A stretch of DNA of 64,000 nucleotides from Antarcticimicrobium luteum. Lineage in GTDB: Bacteria > Pseudomonadota > Alphaproteobacteria > Rhodobacterales > Rhodobacteraceae. Within the stretch, counting starts at the first letter, position 1; each line of letters starts with the position of its first letter. A model generated the notes under the pieces. That model had not been told where the DNA came from. It saw nothing but the letters and a program-made list of their open reading frames with translations, and searched no databases. The translations under genes were made by a program, and so were the position numbers. Positions 35,397 through 44,477 of the stretch are shown here, piece by piece. The stretch covers positions 37,981 through 101,980 of the forward strand of contig NZ_SMUV01000060.1 in the NCBI RefSeq assembly GCF_004358185.1, written 5' to 3'.

Positions 35397-35569
35397 GCCG
35401 GCAGCCGAGGCTTGCGGCACGGGGGTAGGCGGGTTAGGCGTTGGAAAACCTTCGCATTCGCGGCAACATTGCCTCAATGCGACATTGCCCGTGTCGCGGA
35501 CAGGGCGGACGCAGGCGACTCACCCCCGTAGCTGGGGCGGACGGTCGGCGCGCAACAAGGGGGCCCCCG

Positions 35570-36841
35570 ATGCAACAAGTACTGGCGAGTGCCTGGGCGC
35601 TGCTGCTCGGAATGGGTATGCTGATGATCGGCAACGGCCTGCAGGGCACCCTTCTGGGCGTGCGCGGCGAAATCGAGGGGTTCACGACCCTGCAGATGTC
35701 GTTTGTCATGTCGGCCTATTTCGTGGGGTTTCTGGGCGGCTCGAAACTGGCGCCGGAGATGATCCGGCGGGTTGGCCATGTGCGGGTCTTCGCCGCGCTG
35801 GCCTCGTTCATTTCGGCGGTGATGATCCTCTATCCCACCTTCACCGATCCGGTCGCCTGGGCACTGGGACGGGTGGTGATCGGGTTTTGCTTTTCCGGGG
35901 TCTATGTGACGGCGGAAAGCTGGCTCAACAACGCGTCGAACAACGAAAACCGGGGCAAGGCGCTGTCGCTCTACATGATCGTGCAGATGGCGGGGGTCGT
36001 TTCCGCCCAGGCGATGATGCTGCTGGGCGATCCGGCGGGATACGATACCTTCGTGCTGGCCTCGGTGCTGGTGTCCGTTTCCTTCGCGCCGATTCTGCTG
36101 TCGATCAGCCCGACGCCGGCCTTTGATACCACCAAGCCGATGAGCCTGAGAAAGCTGATGGACACCTCGCCGCTGGGCTGCGTCGGCATGTTCCTGATGG
36201 GCAGCGTCTTTTCGGCGCAATTCGGGATGAGCGCGGTTTATGGCGCCAAGGTCGGGCTGAGCGTGCCGCAGATCTCGGGCTTTGTCGCCACCTTCTATGT
36301 CGGGGCGCTGATCCTGCAATATCCGCTGGGCTGGATGTCGGACCGGATGGACCGCCGGCTGCTGATCCTGATGGTCGCCGCCGTCGCCGGCGTCGGCGCG
36401 GTGCTGGGCATGGTGCTGGGCGGGTACTATGTCATGCTGCTGGTCGCGGCCTTTGTGGTGGGGGGGATGACCAACCCGCTCTATTCCCTGCTGATCGCCC
36501 ACACCAACGACTACCTGGAGCATGACGACATGGCGGCGGCCTCTGGCGGGCTGATCTTCATCAACGGTCTGGGCGCCATCGCCGGGCCGCTGATCACCGG
36601 CTGGCTGATGGGCGACGGGGTGTTTGGCCCGCCGGGCTTCTTCGTGCTGATGGCGGGGTTGCTGTTCGCGCTGGCGGCCTATGCGCTCTATCGGACCACC
36701 CAGCGCCCGGCGGTGCCGGTCGAGGACACCGGTAGCTATACGCCGGTGTCGCCGAGCTCCACCCAGGTCGCGGTCGAGGTGGCGCAGGAATACGCCATCG
36801 AGGCCGAACAGGAGGCCCAGGAAGAAAACGATGCAGCCTGA
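35570..36841 (+). CDS. Major facilitator superfamily transporter
   Basis: A 423-residue MFS transporter with about twelve hydrophobic helices. The conserved loop after helix 2 is seen as GGSKLAPEMIRRVGHVR, and the equivalent loop in the second half is WMSDRMDRRLLI. YVTAESWLNNASNNENRGKA resembles the family of small MFS proteins related to YcaD. The C-terminal 45 residues are acidic and cytoplasmic (EEAQEENDAA-type). Substrate cannot be told. The ATG at 35570 has AAGGGGG upstream; the longer frame begins in non-coding sequence. Confidence 0.88.
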   Translation: MQQVLASAWALLLGMGMLMIGNGLQGTLLGVRGEIEGFTTLQMSFVMSAYFVGFLGGSKLAPEMIRRVGHVRVFAALASFISAVMILYPTFTDPVAWALGRVVIGFCFSGVYVTAESWLNNASNNENRGKALSLYMIVQMAGVVSAQAMMLLGDPAGYDTFVLASVLVSVSFAPILLSISPTPAFDTTKPMSLRKLMDTSPLGCVGMFLMGSVFSAQFGMSAVYGAKVGLSVPQISGFVATFYVGALILQYPLGWMSDRMDRRLLILMVAAVAGVGAVLGMVLGGYYVMLLVAAFVVGGMTNPLYSLLIAHTNDYLEHDDMAAASGGLIFINGLGAIAGPLITGWLMGDGVFGPPGFFVLMAGLLFALAAYALYRTTQRPAVPVEDTGSYTPVSPSSTQVAVEVAQEYAIEAEQEAQEENDAA

Positions 36842-36952
36842 GTTCGCACGGAATATTGCCGCTGTTGCAAATTGTTACTGTATCTCGCGCGCAAAGCGTT
36901 CTTAGACTGGCGGTCAAACTTTAAGTCGCGGCAGTAAAATGGAGTATGGCCG

Positions 36953-37531
36953 ATGGTTGGCCCGGAGGAGATACTGGAGTTCTGGCTGGATGAGGTCGGT
37001 GCAAAGGGATGGTACGCCCAGGATGATGCGCTGGATGCCAGGATTCGCGATCGCTTTGAGAAGACCTGGGAGGCGGCCCGCGACGGGCGGTTCTCGCTCT
37101 GGCTGACCTATCCCAGCGGCGCGCTGGCCTATATCATCCTGACCGACCAGTTTCCGCGCAACATGTTCCGCGACGACAGTCGGGCGTTTTCCACCGACCG
37201 CGCCGCGCTGGCGGCGGCGAAATCGGCGATAGACAAGTGCTGGGACATGAAGATCGACGAACCGTCGCGGCAGTTCTTTTATCTGCCGCTGATGCATTCC
37301 GAGAATCTGTGTGACCAGGAACGCTGTGTGCGCCTGCTGTGCCAGCGGATGCCCCAGACCGGGGCCTCGAACCTGTTGCACGCCCGTGCGCACCGCGAGG
37401 TGATCCGCAAGTTCGGTCGCTTTCCCTATCGCAACGCGGCGCTGTCGCGGGCGACGACCCGACCCGAAGCGGATTACGTCTCGGCCGGCGGATATGGCGA
37501 GACCGTGCGCGAGCTTCAGGAGGCCTCCTGA
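36953..37531 (+). CDS. DUF924-family protein
   Basis: A 192-residue DUF924 protein. Family signatures are PEEILEFWLDEVGAKGWYAQ at the N-terminus, LTDQFPRNMFRDDSRAFSTD (about residues 63-82), FFYLPLMHSENLCDQERCV (about 109-127) and HARAHREVIRKFGRFPYRN (about 142-160). Members are all-helical, tetratricopeptide-like proteins with no assigned activity. The ATG at 36953 is preceded by GGAG. A good terminator follows the gene, so lpd downstream has its own promoter. Confidence 0.85.
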   Translation: MVGPEEILEFWLDEVGAKGWYAQDDALDARIRDRFEKTWEAARDGRFSLWLTYPSGALAYIILTDQFPRNMFRDDSRAFSTDRAALAAAKSAIDKCWDMKIDEPSRQFFYLPLMHSENLCDQERCVRLLCQRMPQTGASNLLHARAHREVIRKFGRFPYRNAALSRATTRPEADYVSAGGYGETVRELQEAS

Positions 37532-37573
37532 CCGGGGCCGGATGAAAAACTTTTCCTGGTGAAAAGGCAGTTG

Positions 37574-37610
37574 TCCGCCGCAGCCGTGCCTGTGGCGGAT
37601 TTGTCTTTTT
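37574..37610 (+). terminator. Intrinsic terminator between the DUF924 gene and lpd
   Basis: The arms TCCGCCGCAG and CTGTGGCGGA form a 10-bp stem (one G-U pair) around a 6-base loop, followed by TTTGTCTTTTT. It ends the DUF924 transcript 25 bases before the lpd operator. Confidence 0.85.
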
Positions 37611-37634
37611 GCGCCCATTGATGCAGGGCTGGAA

Positions 37635-37654
37635 ATAGTTTAATGGTAAACTAG
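37635..37654 (+). promoter_or_regulatory. Palindromic operator ahead of lpd, shared with pdhA
   Basis: The site reads ATAGTTTA, ATGG, TAAACTAG, with 7-bp perfect arms (TAGTTTA and TAAACTA). It matches the pdhA site at 17 of 20 positions, is followed by the same TTTTTCAG, and ends 29 bases before the lpd start. A possible promoter TTGATG-N17-TAATGG (37619-37647) places the -10 box inside the palindrome, which would suit a repressor. Confidence 0.72.
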
Positions 37655-37683
37655 TTTTTCAGCAACCGCGCCGAGGGGATGTC

Positions 37684-39078
37684 ATGGCTGCTAAATCTTT
37701 TGATCTGATCGTCATCGGTGCCGGGCCGGGCGGCTATGTGGCCGCGATCCGCGCCGCGCAACTGGGCCTGAACGTGGCCGTGGTGGAGCGCGAGCATCTG
37801 GGCGGGATCTGTCTGAACTGGGGCTGTATCCCGACCAAGGCGCTGCTGCGCTCGGCCGAGGTGTTCCACCTGATGGAGCGGGCCAAGGAGTTCGGCCTTT
37901 CCGCCGACAAGATCGGCTATGATCTGGATGCGGTCGTCAAACGCTCGCGCGGGGTGGCGAGACAGCTCAGCGCCGGGGTGAAGGGCCTGCTGAAAAAGAA
38001 CAAGGTCACCGTGGTGATGGGCGAGGCGATGCTGCCCGCCAGCGGCAAGGTCAGCGTCAAGACCGATGCGGGGACCGAGGAGCTGACGGCGAAACACATC
38101 ATCCTCGCCACCGGCGCCCGCGCCCGCACCCTGCCGGGGCTGGAGGCCGACGGCGACCTGGTCTGGACCTACAAGCACGCGCTGCAACCGCCGCGGATGC
38201 CGAAAAAGCTGCTGGTCATCGGCTCGGGCGCGATCGGCATCGAGTTTGCCAGCTTCTTCAACACGCTGGGCGCCGAGACCACGGTGGTCGAGGTGATGGA
38301 CCGGGTGCTGCCGGTGGAGGATGCGGAAATCTCCGCCTTCGCCAAGAAGCAATTCGTCAAGCAGGGCATGAAAATCATGGAGAAATCCATGGTCAAGCAG
38401 CTTGATCGCGGTAAGGGCAAGGTCACCGCCCATATCGAGACCGGCGGCAAGGTGGAGAAGATGGACTTCGACACCGTGATCTCGGCCGTCGGCATCGTCG
38501 GCAATGTCGAGGGGCTGGGGCTGGAGGCGCTTGGCGTCAAGCTGGACCGCAGCCATGTGGTGACGGACGAATTCTGCCGCACCGGGGTTGAGGGGCTTTA
38601 TGCCATCGGCGATATCGCCGGCGCGCCCTGGCTGGCGCATAAGGCCAGCCACGAGGGCGTGATGGTGGCCGAGCTGATCGCGGGCAAGCACGCCCACCCG
38701 GTCAAACCCGAAAGCATCGCCGGCTGCACCTATTGTCAGCCGCAGGTGGCCTCGGTCGGCTATTCCGAGGCCAAGGCAAAGGAGCTGGGCTATGACGTCA
38801 AGGTCGGCCGCTTCCCCTTTATCGGCAACGGCAAGGCCATCGCGCTGGGAGAGCCCGAGGGCATGGTCAAGACGGTGTTTGATGCCAAGACGGGCGAGCT
38901 GCTGGGCGCGCATATGGTCGGTGCCGAGGTGACCGAACTGATCCAGGGCTATGTGGTGGGCCGCCAGCTGGAAACCACCGAGGAGGACCTGATGAACACC
39001 GTCTTCCCGCATCCGACGCTGTCGGAGATGATGCACGAAAGCGTACTGGACGCCTGGGATCGCGCGATCCACTTCTGA
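37684..39078 (+). CDS. lpd: Dihydrolipoyl dehydrogenase (E3)
   Basis: A 464-residue flavoprotein disulphide reductase that reoxidises dihydrolipoamide in 2-oxoacid dehydrogenase complexes. Motifs: FAD-binding GAGPGG (residues 12-17), the redox-active pair Cys43/Cys48 in GGICLNWGCIPTK, the NAD-binding GSGAIGIEFASFF (about 181-193), the FAD-binding YAIGDIAGAPWLAHKA (about 306-321) and the active-site HPTLSEMM near the C-terminus. The gene stands alone, about 18 kb from the pdh operon, but its promoter carries the same palindrome as pdhA, which suggests it supplies E3 for that complex. Confidence 0.96.
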   Translation: MAAKSFDLIVIGAGPGGYVAAIRAAQLGLNVAVVEREHLGGICLNWGCIPTKALLRSAEVFHLMERAKEFGLSADKIGYDLDAVVKRSRGVARQLSAGVKGLLKKNKVTVVMGEAMLPASGKVSVKTDAGTEELTAKHIILATGARARTLPGLEADGDLVWTYKHALQPPRMPKKLLVIGSGAIGIEFASFFNTLGAETTVVEVMDRVLPVEDAEISAFAKKQFVKQGMKIMEKSMVKQLDRGKGKVTAHIETGGKVEKMDFDTVISAVGIVGNVEGLGLEALGVKLDRSHVVTDEFCRTGVEGLYAIGDIAGAPWLAHKASHEGVMVAELIAGKHAHPVKPESIAGCTYCQPQVASVGYSEAKAKELGYDVKVGRFPFIGNGKAIALGEPEGMVKTVFDAKTGELLGAHMVGAEVTELIQGYVVGRQLETTEEDLMNTVFPHPTLSEMMHESVLDAWDRAIHF

Positions 39079-39175
39079 CCGGAGCGCCCTGGGGCCAAAT
39101 GACAACGACAGCGCCGCCTCCCCGTGACGGCGCGGTCGCACTGTGCTTACGTTCCCCGAAAGCAGGAGGGCAGCC

Positions 39176-39733
39176 ATGGCAAGTCTCAACCGTATCGCGA
39201 TGGGCCGCGCCAGCCGTGGGATGATCCGGGCACTGGGCCCCGATCTGGAGGTGGCCGAAATCTCGGGCAAATGGGGGCGGATGTTCGGGTTCCGTTCCTA
39301 CTGGCAGTTCAACTATCCGGAGTACGATATCTGTGACGCCCCCTTCACCGATGAGGATGGCGCGGTGCAGCAATTCGACCTGATCCTCGCCAATCAGGTG
39401 TGGGAGCATCTGGACCGGCCCTATCGCGCCACCCAGAACGTTTTACAGATGCTGAGGCCGGGCGGCTATTTCTGGCTGGCGGTGCCCTTCTTCATACCTT
39501 TCCACGCGGCACCTGCGGATTGTTCGCGCTGGTCGGCGCGGGGGCTGACCAATCTGCTGATCGAATGCGGTTTCGGCGCGGATCAGATCCGCGCCGAGCA
39601 ATGGGGCAACCGCAACGCGGCGCTGCGGAATATGGAGCCCGACTGGCCGCCGAAGTTCGACCGCGAGCGCGACAGCCTGAAGAACGACCCAAACATGCCG
39701 ATCTGTTCCTGGGCGCTGGCGCGCAAGCTCTGA
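39176..39733 (+). CDS. SAM-dependent methyltransferase-like protein
   Basis: A 185-residue class I methyltransferase-like protein. The C-terminal half of the fold is clear: FDLILANQVWEHLDRPYRAT (about residues 67-86), a post-I/II region, then MLRPGGYFWLAVPFFIPFH (about 94-112). The glycine-rich SAM motif I near the N-terminus is degenerate (LEVAEISGKWGRM), so activity on SAM is not certain. The ATG at 39176 follows GGAGGG. It is convergent with the rhodanese gene, eight bases apart. The substrate is unknown. Confidence 0.7.
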   Translation: MASLNRIAMGRASRGMIRALGPDLEVAEISGKWGRMFGFRSYWQFNYPEYDICDAPFTDEDGAVQQFDLILANQVWEHLDRPYRATQNVLQMLRPGGYFWLAVPFFIPFHAAPADCSRWSARGLTNLLIECGFGADQIRAEQWGNRNAALRNMEPDWPPKFDRERDSLKNDPNMPICSWALARKL

Positions 39734-39740
39734 GCGCGGC

Positions 39741-40100
39741 TCAGCCCCGCTCGATCTCGCCGCCTGCTTGCGCCCAGTGGCCCAGCCCGCCGATGTTGTG
39801 CACGTCGCTATAGCCAAGTTGCGCCAGCATCTGGGCCGCCGCATTCGACCGCGCGCCGCTGGCGCAATAGACACAGATCTTTGCGTCCGGCGTCAGTTCG
39901 CTGCGGAAATCGGGATGGCGCGGGTCGGCCATGTCGCGCAGCCGCATCAGCGGCATGTGCAGCGCGCCTTTGGCCTTGCCGGTCATCGCCAGCTCGCCAT
40001 GGTCGCGCACGTCGATCACGATCACGCCGCCGTCCTTTGCGGCGGCGACGGCTTCCTGCGGGGTGAGGCCGCTGCTGCGGGCCTGTCTGAACAGAAACAT
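39741..40100 (-). CDS. Single-domain rhodanese-like sulphurtransferase
   Basis: A 119-residue rhodanese-domain protein. The active-site loop is CVYCASGARS with catalytic Cys79; VIVIDVRDHGELAMTG (about residues 26-41) and GLGHWAQAGGEIERG at the end are also typical. A short N-terminal segment (FLFRQARSSGLTPQEAV) precedes the domain. The small uncharged loop suggests sulphur transfer rather than phosphatase activity; the partner is unknown. The start at 40100 has AGGAAAGGA; the upstream extension is unsupported. It is divergent from uvrA. Confidence 0.88.
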   Translation of the reverse strand: MFLFRQARSSGLTPQEAVAAAKDGGVIVIDVRDHGELAMTGKAKGALHMPLMRLRDMADPRHPDFRSELTPDAKICVYCASGARSNAAAQMLAQLGYSDVHNIGGLGHWAQAGGEIERG

Positions 40101-40203
40101 TCTCGTCCTTTCCTGTCTCGGGCGGTCGCCTCGGCGGCCGGTTGCCGGGAATATAACATTCAAGAAAGCGAATACAAAGGTGGAATGCAGCGAAACCCGG
40201 CGT

Positions 40204-40218
40204 GTTCATACTTCGTTC
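40204..40218 (+). promoter_or_regulatory. LexA (SOS) box upstream of uvrA
   Basis: GTTC-ATACTTC-GTTC matches exactly the direct-repeat LexA operator GTTC-N7-GTTC of alphaproteobacteria. It lies 65 bases before the uvrA start, the expected position for SOS control of excision repair. The same intergenic region serves the divergent rhodanese gene. Confidence 0.85.
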
Positions 40219-40282
40219 GCATTTTCCGGTTGGAGACTCATCCCGGCTCACCTATTTCTAGGGCACGCGATGCGGGGGCGAT

Positions 40283-43153
40283 ATGGCTGAGCTGAAAAAG
40301 ATCGAGGTGCGCGGCGCGCGCGAGCATAATCTCAAGGGCATCGACGTGGATATTCCCCGCGATGAGCTGGTGGTGATCACCGGCCTGTCGGGGTCGGGAA
40401 AATCCAGCCTTGCCTTTGACACCATCTATGCCGAAGGCCAGCGGCGCTATGTCGAGAGCCTGTCGGCCTATGCGCGGCAGTTCCTCGACATGATGGAAAA
40501 GCCGGACGTGGACCATATCAGCGGTCTCAGCCCGGCGATTTCCATCGAGCAGAAGACCACCAGCAAGAACCCGCGTTCGACCGTCGGCACGGTGACCGAG
40601 ATCTACGATTACCTGCGGCTGCTGTTCGCCCGCGCCGGCACCCCCTATTCGCCGGCCACCGGCCTGCCGATCGAGGCGCAGCAGGTGCAGGACATGGTCG
40701 ACCGGGTGATGACGCTGGAGGAGGGCACGCGCGGCTATCTGCTGGCCCCCATTGTCCGCGACCGAAAGGGCGAGTACCGCAAGGAGTTTCTGGAGCTGCG
40801 CAAGCAGGGCTTCCAGCGGGTCAAGGTGAATGGAGAGTTCCATGAGCTTGACGACCCGCCGACGCTGGACAAGAAATTCCGCCATGACATCGACGTGGTG
40901 GTCGACCGCATCGTGGTGCGCGAGGGGATGGAAACGCGGCTGGCCGACAGTTTCCGCACCGCGCTGGACCTGGCCGACGGCATCGCCATTCTGGAAACCG
41001 CCCCGCGCGAGGGGGAGGGAGAGCCGGAGCGCCTTACCTTTTCCGAGAACTTCGCCTGCCCGGTCTCGGGTTTTACCATCCCCGAGATCGAGCCGCGCCT
41101 CTTCTCCTTCAACGCGCCCTTTGGCGCCTGTCCCGACTGCGACGGGTTGGGGGTGGAGCTGTTCTTTGACGAACGCCTGGTGGTGCCGGACGCGACGCTG
41201 AAGATCTCGGATGGCGCGCTGGCGCCCTGGCGCAAGGGCAAATCGCCCTATTTCCTGCAAACCATCGAGGCCATCGCCAAGCACTACGAGTTCGACAAGA
41301 ATGCGCGGTGGAAGGATCTGCCGAAACATGTGCAGCAGGTCTTCCTCTATGGCTCGGGCGACGAGGAAATCCCGTTCCGCTATGACGAGGGCGGCCGCGT
41401 CTATCAGGTCTCCCGCGTGTTCGAGGGGGTTATCCCCAATATGGAACGACGCTATCGCGAGACCGACAGCAACTGGATCCGCGAGGAATTCGAACGCTAT
41501 CAGAACAACCGCTCCTGCCACAGCTGCGGCGGCTACCGGCTCAAGCCCGAGGCGCTGGCGGTCAGGATCGGCGAGCTGCATATCGGCCAGGTGGTGGAGA
41601 TGTCGATCAAACAGGCCCATGGCTGGATCGGCAGCGTGCCCGACAGCCTGAGCAACCAGAAGAACGAGATCGCCCGCGCCATCCTCAAGGAGATCCGCGA
41701 ACGGCTCGGATTCCTGATCAACGTCGGCCTCGACTATCTTACGCTCAGCCGCAACGCTGGCACGCTCTCGGGTGGGGAGAGCCAGCGGATCCGGCTGGCC
41801 AGCCAGATCGGATCGGGCCTGACCGGGGTGCTCTATGTGCTCGACGAGCCCTCGATCGGGCTGCACCAGCGCGACAATGACCGGCTGATCGAGACGCTGA
41901 AGAACCTGCGCGATCAGGGCAATACCGTGATCGTGGTGGAACATGACGAGGACATGATCCGGCAGTCCGACTACGTCTTTGACATCGGACCCGGCGCCGG
42001 GGTGCATGGCGGCCGGGTGGTGGCCCATGGCACGCCGCAGCAGATCGCCGCCGATCCGGCGTCGATCACCGGGCAGTATCTGTCGGGGGCCCGCAGCATC
42101 CCGGTGCCGGTGGAGCGGCGCAAGGGCAAGGGCAAGGGCAAGGCGATCACCGTCGTCAAGGCCACCGGCAACAACCTGAAGAATGTGACCGCCGAATTCC
42201 CGCTGGGCCAGTTCGTCTGCGTCACCGGCGTCTCAGGCGGCGGCAAGTCGACCCTGACGCTGGAGACGCTGTTCAAGACGGCGTCGATGCGCCTCAACGG
42301 CGCGCGGCAGACCCCGGCGCCCTGCGAAACCATCAGGGGCCTCGAACACCTGGACAAGGTGATCGACATCGACCAGCGCCCGATCGGGCGCACCCCGCGC
42401 AGCAACCCGGCCACCTATACCGGCGCCTTCACCCCGATCCGCGACTGGTTCGCCGGCCTGCCGGAGGCCAAGGCGCGCGGCTATAAACCCGGGCGGTTCA
42501 GCTTCAACGTCAAGGGCGGCCGGTGCGAGGCCTGTCAGGGCGACGGGGTGATCAAGATCGAGATGCACTTTCTGCCCGATGTCTACGTCACCTGCGAGAC
42601 CTGCAAGGGCAAGCGCTACAACCGCGAGACGCTGGAGGTGACCTTCAAGGGCAAGAGCATCGCCGACGTGCTCGACATGACCGTCGAGGAGGCGCGGGAG
42701 TTCTTCAAGGCGGTGCCGAGCATCCGCGACAAGATGGAGGCGCTGCACCGCGTCGGCCTCGATTACATCAAGGTGGGCCAGCAGGCGACGACGCTGTCGG
42801 GCGGCGAGGCGCAGCGGGTGAAACTGTCCAAGGAACTCAGCCGCCGGTCCACCGGCCGCACGCTCTATATCCTGGACGAGCCGACCACGGGGCTGCATTT
42901 CGAGGATGTGAAAAAGCTATTGGAGGTGCTGCACGAGCTGGTCGATCAGGGCAATTCGGTGGTGGTGATCGAGCATAACCTCGATGTCATCAAGACCGCC
43001 GATCACATCATCGACATCGGCCCCGAGGGCGGCGACGGCGGCGGCAAGATCGTGGCGACCGGCACCCCCGAAGAGGTGGCCGGAATCCCGAACAGCCATA
43101 CCGGGCGCTATCTCAAGCCCCTGCTCGACGGCGCCAGGGTGGCAGCCGAGTGA
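40283..43153 (+). CDS. uvrA: Excinuclease ABC subunit A
   Basis: A 956-residue UvrA, the damage-recognition ATPase of nucleotide excision repair. Two ABC units are present: Walker [10 protein letters not shown] (residues 34-42) and [10 protein letters not shown] (about 649), with signature motifs [20 protein letters not shown] and [20 protein letters not shown]. The C-terminal zinc finger is CEACQG...CETCKG (from about 748). The first zinc module has Cys259, Ser262, Cys283 and Cys286, so one ligand of the usual four is replaced, a change I recall from other alphaproteobacteria. A LexA box lies 65 bases upstream. The stop overlaps the patatin gene (GTGA). Confidence 0.97.
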   Translation: MAELKKIEVRGAREHNLKGIDVDIPRDELVVITGLSGSGKSSLAFDTIYAEGQRRYVESLSAYARQFLDMMEKPDVDHISGLSPAISIEQKTTSKNPRSTVGTVTEIYDYLRLLFARAGTPYSPATGLPIEAQQVQDMVDRVMTLEEGTRGYLLAPIVRDRKGEYRKEFLELRKQGFQRVKVNGEFHELDDPPTLDKKFRHDIDVVVDRIVVREGMETRLADSFRTALDLADGIAILETAPREGEGEPERLTFSENFACPVSGFTIPEIEPRLFSFNAPFGACPDCDGLGVELFFDERLVVPDATLKISDGALAPWRKGKSPYFLQTIEAIAKHYEFDKNARWKDLPKHVQQVFLYGSGDEEIPFRYDEGGRVYQVSRVFEGVIPNMERRYRETDSNWIREEFERYQNNRSCHSCGGYRLKPEALAVRIGELHIGQVVEMSIKQAHGWIGSVPDSLSNQKNEIARAILKEIRERLGFLINVGLDYLTLSRNAGTLSGGESQRIRLASQIGSGLTGVLYVLDEPSIGLHQRDNDRLIETLKNLRDQGNTVIVVEHDEDMIRQSDYVFDIGPGAGVHGGRVVAHGTPQQIAADPASITGQYLSGARSIPVPVERRKGKGKGKAITVVKATGNNLKNVTAEFPLGQFVCVTGVSGGGKSTLTLETLFKTASMRLNGARQTPAPCETIRGLEHLDKVIDIDQRPIGRTPRSNPATYTGAFTPIRDWFAGLPEAKARGYKPGRFSFNVKGGRCEACQGDGVIKIEMHFLPDVYVTCETCKGKRYNRETLEVTFKGKSIADVLDMTVEEAREFFKAVPSIRDKMEALHRVGLDYIKVGQQATTLSGGEAQRVKLSKELSRRSTGRTLYILDEPTTGLHFEDVKKLLEVLHELVDQGNSVVVIEHNLDVIKTADHIIDIGPEGGDGGGKIVATGTPEEVAGIPNSHTGRYLKPLLDGARVAAE

Positions 43154-44040
43154 GCGGCGGGCCCCTTGCGCTGGCGCTTGGCTCCGGCGGTGCGCGCGGC
43201 TGGTGCCATATCGGCGTGCTGCGCGAGCTGGAGCGCCAGGGGGTGACGCCCGACAGCGTGGCGGGCTGCTCGATGGGGGCGCTGGTCGGCGCGGCCTGGG
43301 CCGCCGGCAGGCTGGACGCGCTCGAGGATTGGGCCCGCGCGCTCTCCAGCACCAGTTTCATGGGGATGATCGACCTGCGGCTGGATCGCAGCGGGCTGAT
43401 GCGCGGCGGCGCGATCATGGAGATGCTGCGCGAGCTCGGCCTGCCCGAGACGATCGAGGAACTGGACCGCCCCTATATCGCGGTGGCCACCGACATGGAG
43501 ACAGGCCGCGAGGTCTGGCTGCGCGAGGGCTCGCTGGCCGATGCGGTGCGCGCCTCGATCTCGCTGCCGGCGATCCTTCGGCCGCACCGGGTTGGCGGTC
43601 GCTGGCTCCTGGATGGGGGGCTGATCAACCCGGTGCCGGTCTCCGCCGCCCGGGCGCTGGGGGCGCGGCGGATCATCTCGGTCAATCCCAACGACAAGGC
43701 GGGCGGTCCCCTGTGGGAGCCGAGCGAAGGCCGCCTCTGGAGCGCGTTGCAGGCGCCGGAGCTGCTCGACAAGCTGCCCGATCCGCTGCGCAAGCTGCTG
43801 CCCGAGCGCGACGCAGGTCCGGTGGATCCGACCTATTTCGATGTGGTCTCGGCCTCGATCGACGTGCTGACGGAGTTCCTGCGCAAAAGCCGCGAGGCCG
43901 CCGACCCCGCCGATCTGGCGCTGGCGGCGCATCTGACCGAGATGTCGACGCTGGAATTCTACCGCGCCGGCCATGCGATAGAAGAGGGCGCGCGGATCAC
44001 CCGCGCCGCCCGCGACCAGATCGCGGTGCTGACCCGGTAA
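43150..44040 (+). CDS. Patatin-like phospholipase family protein
   Basis: A 296-residue patatin-like acyl hydrolase similar to E. coli RssA. The oxyanion loop [14 protein letters not shown] (residues 11-24), nucleophile motif GCSMG (Ser41) and catalytic DGG in [12 protein letters not shown] (Asp155) are all present, so it should be an active lipid acyl hydrolase. It has no signal peptide. The GTG start at 43150 overlaps the uvrA stop, so it is translated with uvrA and may be co-induced by DNA damage, although a functional link is only inferred. The physiological substrate is unknown. Confidence 0.88.
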   Translation: MSGGPLALALGSGGARGWCHIGVLRELERQGVTPDSVAGCSMGALVGAAWAAGRLDALEDWARALSSTSFMGMIDLRLDRSGLMRGGAIMEMLRELGLPETIEELDRPYIAVATDMETGREVWLREGSLADAVRASISLPAILRPHRVGGRWLLDGGLINPVPVSAARALGARRIISVNPNDKAGGPLWEPSEGRLWSALQAPELLDKLPDPLRKLLPERDAGPVDPTYFDVVSASIDVLTEFLRKSREAADPADLALAAHLTEMSTLEFYRAGHAIEEGARITRAARDQIAVLTR

Positions 44041-44046
44041 TGGCGG

Positions 44047-44247
44047 TCAGTCCGCCTCGCTGGTGCTGTGGTTCAGCCGTGAATAGATCGGACAGGTGCC
44101 CAGCAGCCCTGACGCCATCGGCAGAAGACCGAGCAGCAGCAGCCAGCGAAATGGGCCCGGCGCCGTCATGGCATAGGTGATCAGCATCGCCGCACCCAAA
44201 AGGATGCGTCCGATCCGGTCGATATCGCCAAGATTGCTGTTGAACAT
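44047..44247 (-). CDS. DUF2892-family small membrane protein
   Basis: A 66-residue protein with the DUF2892 layout: an N-terminal FNSNLGDIDRIGRILLGAAM, two hydrophobic segments, and the conserved LLGTCPIYSRL near the C-terminus. Members occur alone or attached to rhodanese domains; their role is not defined. The start at 44247 is chosen because GAGGA lies six bases upstream; an ATG four codons earlier overlaps that site. It is convergent with the patatin gene. Bases 44248-44423 contain no recognised gene. Confidence 0.75.
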   Translation of the reverse strand: MFNSNLGDIDRIGRILLGAAMLITYAMTAPGPFRWLLLLGLLPMASGLLGTCPIYSRLNHSTSEAD

Positions 44248-44423
44248 AGCTGTCCTCATTTAAAAAACCAATGTCCTGACAGCCTTGCCGCCATGGCCTT
44301 AACGAAGCGTGAAATCCCGGGAGGCGACCGCCCGGAAAATGTCGAAAACTATCGGTAATTTATGTCCCCTGCGCGCGCCGCAAGAACAGGCCGTCGCGGT
44401 ATCCGCGAGGCGCGGCGCGGTCA

Positions 44424-44453
44424 GAAAAATGCCGCGGGCCCGGCCCGCGGCAT
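44424..44453 (-). terminator. Intrinsic terminator of the valine catabolism operon
   Basis: ATGCCGCGGGCC and GGCCCGCGGCAT form a 12-bp stem around a single C, and the AAAAA run on the plus strand gives a T-tract for the minus strand. It lies 24 bases beyond the mmsB stop. Confidence 0.85.
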
Positions 44454-44477
44454 CTGCTGTCTGTCAGGGCCGGATGT

